Shown: positions 7,138 to 8,823 of the stretch, in pieces
Position numbering within the stretch: position 1 is the stretch's first letter
How the letters are laid out: each line of letters opens with the position of its first letter
Source: an uncultured Saprospirales bacterium
GTDB lineage: Bacteria > Bacteroidota > Bacteroidia > Chitinophagales > Saprospiraceae
Assembly: GCA_937926355.1 (NCBI GenBank)
Contig: CALAZP010000119.1
Coordinates: 1-8,823, forward strand
Direction of reading: 5' to 3'
Length of the DNA stretch: 8,823 nucleotides
Translations under genes and position numbers: made by a program
The notes under the pieces: generated by a model
The model's input: the letters and a program-made list of their open reading frames with translations, nothing else
Database searches by the model: none
Told to the model about the DNA's origin: nothing

Positions 7138-8355
7138 ATGGTAAACGACAAGAGATTATTTTACGGTAGTTGTTTTGCCCTCATCACTACCGCTTTTTCA
7201 TTCAGTATCAGGGCAGGTATTTTACCTCAGTTGGGAGAGGAGCTCAATCTGACAGCTGAACAATTGGGCTACATTAATTCCATGTGGTTTTTAGGTTTTC
7301 CTATTTCGATGGTCATAGGAGGTTTAATTTACTATACGGTAGGCCCTAAAAAAATCATGCAATTTGCCTTTTTCGCTCATGCGGTCGGAATTTTACTGAC
7401 TATTTATGCGGGAAGTTACACTGGCTTGTTACTATCTACATTTTTGATTGGTTTGGGAAATGGCTGCACGGAAGCTGCCTGTAATCCGATGATTTCGGAT
7501 ACCTATGAAGGAGTAAAGATGAGTAAAATGATGAACCGATTTCACATGTGGTTCCCCGGAGGAATTGTTATTGGAAGTTTGGTATCCAAGTTTATGACCG
7601 ATGCCTCCCTAGGTTGGCAGGCGCAGATTTGGTTTATATTGGTCCCAACTGTTATTTACGCTTATTTATTTTGGGGACAGGATTTTCCAAAGCCTAAAGT
7701 AGCTTCTTCTGTTAAAATTGGGGAGAATATCAAATCGATGCTCACGCCCCTATACCTTTTCATTTTCTGTTGTATGGCCCTGACTGCCATTTCTGAATTT
7801 GGACCACAGCAATGGGTAGGGTTAATTTTAGCCAAGAGTGGAGCTCAGCCGATGTTGATTTTAGCCTTAGTTACTGGTTTGATGGCGGTAGCGAGATATT
7901 TTGGTGGAGAAGTAGTTCACAAATTGGATCAAACTGGTGTATTGTTGGGTTCAGCTGTTTTGGCGACAATTGGAGTGTATCTATTTAGCACGCAAACGGG
8001 AACCATGGCTTATGTGGCTGCGGTAATTTACGCCTTAGGTATAGCCTACTTCTGGCCCAATATGATTGGATTTGTCGCTGCCAAAATACCCAAAAGCGGT
8101 GCTTTAGGAATGTCTATAGTTGGTGCTGTAGGTATGTTTTCCACTTCCATTTTCCAACCTATCATTGGAAGATGGATTGACGAGGACAGAGCTAGTGCTG
8201 CAGCCACAGGTTTGACCGGAGACGAATTAGATTTGGTTGCAGGACAGATGACATTAGGAACGATGGTCATTTTACCTGGTATCCTTATTGTGTTGTTTAC
8301 TTTCCTCTACTTTTGGATGAAGAGAACTGGACAAGGGAAAGTTGCCATAGCATAA
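7138..8355 (+). CDS. Major facilitator superfamily transporter, probable sugar or sugar-derivative permease
   Basis: The 405-residue protein is an inner-membrane MFS permease of usual length with about 12 membrane segments, roughly at 8-28, 44-66, 74-91, 95-118, 138-153, 163-180, 204-220, 236-255, 266-283, 288-310, 320-341 and 372-394. The central loop (about 182-203) is short and basic. The motif A position between TM2 and TM3 reads GGLIYYTVGPKKIM (61-74): the glycines and basic residues are kept, but Tyr stands where Asp is usual. GLGNGCTEAACNPMISD (105-121) in TM4 is distinctive and resembles sugar-type MFS proteins. ATG 7138 is directly followed by the first helix and is preceded by an A-rich leader. 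Its position after the sulfatase and between two DUF1080 genes suggests uptake of a sugar product; this is context, not sequence proof. A strong terminator follows 25 bp after the stop. Confidence 0.9.
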   Translation: MVNDKRLFYGSCFALITTAFSFSIRAGILPQLGEELNLTAEQLGYINSMWFLGFPISMVIGGLIYYTVGPKKIMQFAFFAHAVGILLTIYAGSYTGLLLSTFLIGLGNGCTEAACNPMISDTYEGVKMSKMMNRFHMWFPGGIVIGSLVSKFMTDASLGWQAQIWFILVPTVIYAYLFWGQDFPKPKVASSVKIGENIKSMLTPLYLFIFCCMALTAISEFGPQQWVGLILAKSGAQPMLILALVTGLMAVARYFGGEVVHKLDQTGVLLGSAVLATIGVYLFSTQTGTMAYVAAVIYALGIAYFWPNMIGFVAAKIPKSGALGMSIVGAVGMFSTSIFQPIIGRWIDEDRASAAATGLTGDELDLVAGQMTLGTMVILPGILIVLFTFLYFWMKRTGQGKVAIA

Positions 8356-8358
8356 CAT

Positions 8359-8380
8359 AATTGGATATATCATATCAATT
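8359..8380 (+). repeat. Imperfect inverted repeat just before the terminator
   Basis: AATTG-G-ATAT (8359-8368) pairs with ATATCAATT (8372-8380), giving nine base pairs with one bulged G (8364) and a 3-nt loop (8369-8371). It lies 3 bases after the MFS stop and abuts the terminator stem at 8381. The stem is mostly A:T, so it is weak in RNA. It could be a 3'-end structure or chance in an AT-rich region. Confidence 0.4.
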
Positions 8381-8421
8381 AAAAAAGAATCTTTTGGCTT
8401 CGGTTGAAAGATTCTTTTTTT
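8381..8421 (+). terminator. Rho-independent terminator with UUCG tetraloop, probably bidirectional
   Basis: AAAAAAGAATCTTT (8381-8394) is perfectly complementary to AAAGATTCTTTTTT (8407-8420). The stem continues inward through U-G, G-U and G-U pairs to a C-G pair (8398/8403) closing a TTCG loop (8399-8402). The result is an 18-pair hairpin capped by the very stable cUUCGg tetraloop and ending in a T-run. The matching A-run on the 5' side gives a U-run on the opposite strand, so it could also stop minus-strand transcripts. It ends the MFS transcript and insulates the following DUF1080 gene. Confidence 0.92.
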
Positions 8422-8422
8422 G

Positions 8423-8455
8423 TTTGTCCCCACCAACTATTTTATTTATTTTTTG
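8423..8455 (+). promoter_or_regulatory. Candidate Bacteroidota-type promoter for the second DUF1080 gene
   Basis: TTTG (8423-8426) is followed after 20 bases by TATTTTTTG (8447-8455). This resembles the Bacteroidota pattern of a -33 TTG/TTTG and a -7 TAnnTTTG, with one extra base inside the -7 element. A start just downstream would leave a leader of about 30 bases before ATG 8493. A promoter is needed here because a strong terminator lies immediately upstream. The exact assignment is tentative. Confidence 0.4.
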
Positions 8456-8492
8456 CCTTTATAAAATTTTAGAAATCATAAATACTTCTGTT

Positions 8493-8823
8493 ATGAAGAC
8501 AAACAATTCACTTGGGTTATTATTGTTGTTTAGTTTAGTTGCTTTTGCCTGTACTGATGCTCCTCAAAAGGAAGGTATGGTAGAGACCGAGGAGGTGGTA
8601 GAGGAATACTTGGTTATCATTTCTGAGGACGGAGCAGATAATACCTTGACACAAGAAGAAGCGGATAACGGCTGGACTTTATTATTTGATGGCCAAACTA
8701 TGGATATGTGGCGCGTCTTTAATACAGATACTTTATTTGGTTGGGAAGTTAAAGATGGGGAAATGGTGGCATTAGGAACCGCTGGTTTGGAAGGATTGGG
8801 ATCGGATATAGTATCTAAGGAAG
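8493..8823 (+). CDS. DUF1080 / 3-keto-disaccharide hydrolase-like lipoprotein (N-terminal part, runs off window)
   Basis: From ATG 8493 the frame is open to the window end (110 codons). Residues 1-20 form a lipoprotein signal: KTNN, a Leu-rich core, then AFAC with Cys20 as lipidation site. An acidic linker follows (about 27-50, many Glu), then the start of a DUF1080 domain: LTQEEADNGWTLLFDG (52-67), W84 with VKDGEM (86-91), and SDIVSKE (104-110). The first lines up with LTPDEKEQGWKLLFDG in the protein encoded at 123-875, and SDIV with its DIVT. It is therefore a paralogue with a different anchor: envelope-tethered rather than soluble. It likely starts its own transcript after the terminator at 8381-8421. 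The C-terminal part of the domain is outside the window, so catalytic integrity cannot be judged. Confidence 0.9.
   Translation, partial: MKTNNSLGLLLLFSLVAFACTDAPQKEGMVETEEVVEEYLVIISEDGADNTLTQEEADNGWTLLFDGQTMDMWRVFNTDTLFGWEVKDGEMVALGTAGLEGLGSDIVSKE

Overview
The window looks like chromosomal DNA of a member of the Bacteroidota, probably an environmental (aquatic or marine) Cytophagia- or Flavobacteriia-like bacterium. The grounds are an AT-leaning composition, A-rich leaders without clear Shine-Dalgarno sequences, signal peptides cleaved before Gln, lipoproteins with acidic residues after the lipidated Cys, and a gene set (DUF1080, VPS10/BNR-repeat protein, Cys-type sulfatase, DUF389) typical of that phylum. 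The genus cannot be read from the sequence.

Layout. Bases 1-83 are the 3' end of a plus-strand gene, possibly of the NTF2/SnoaL-like fold. 123-875 encodes a secreted DUF1080 (3-keto-disaccharide hydrolase-like) protein. It converges on the minus-strand DUF389 membrane protein gene (872-2293); the two stop codons share a TTAA tetranucleotide. A 72-bp AT-rich divergent spacer (2294-2365) separates DUF389 from a plus-strand run: a 1047-residue exported beta-propeller (VPS10/BNR) protein starting with GTG (2366-5509), a lipoprotein sulfatase 6 bp downstream (5516-7039), and a 12-TM MFS transporter (7138-8355) after 98 bp. A strong terminator with a UUCG tetraloop (8381-8421) closes this run. A second DUF1080 gene, a lipoprotein, begins at 8493 and runs off the end of the window. 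No gene-free stretch exceeds 300 bases.

How the genes may work together (inference). Two DUF1080 proteins, a surface or periplasmic sulfatase, a large exported propeller protein and a major-facilitator permease together resemble a small carbohydrate-scavenging locus. The sulfatase would remove sulfate, the DUF1080 proteins would cleave 3-keto-glycosides or a related sugar derivative, and the permease would import the product. No SusC/SusD pair, sugar 3-dehydrogenase, formylglycine-generating enzyme or regulator is visible here, so the pathway is incomplete as seen. DUF389 appears unrelated in function. I found no tRNA, rRNA, CRISPR array, insertion sequence or phage gene, and no clear new defence-type system. 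The least understood element is the VPS10/BNR protein and its coupling to the sulfatase.
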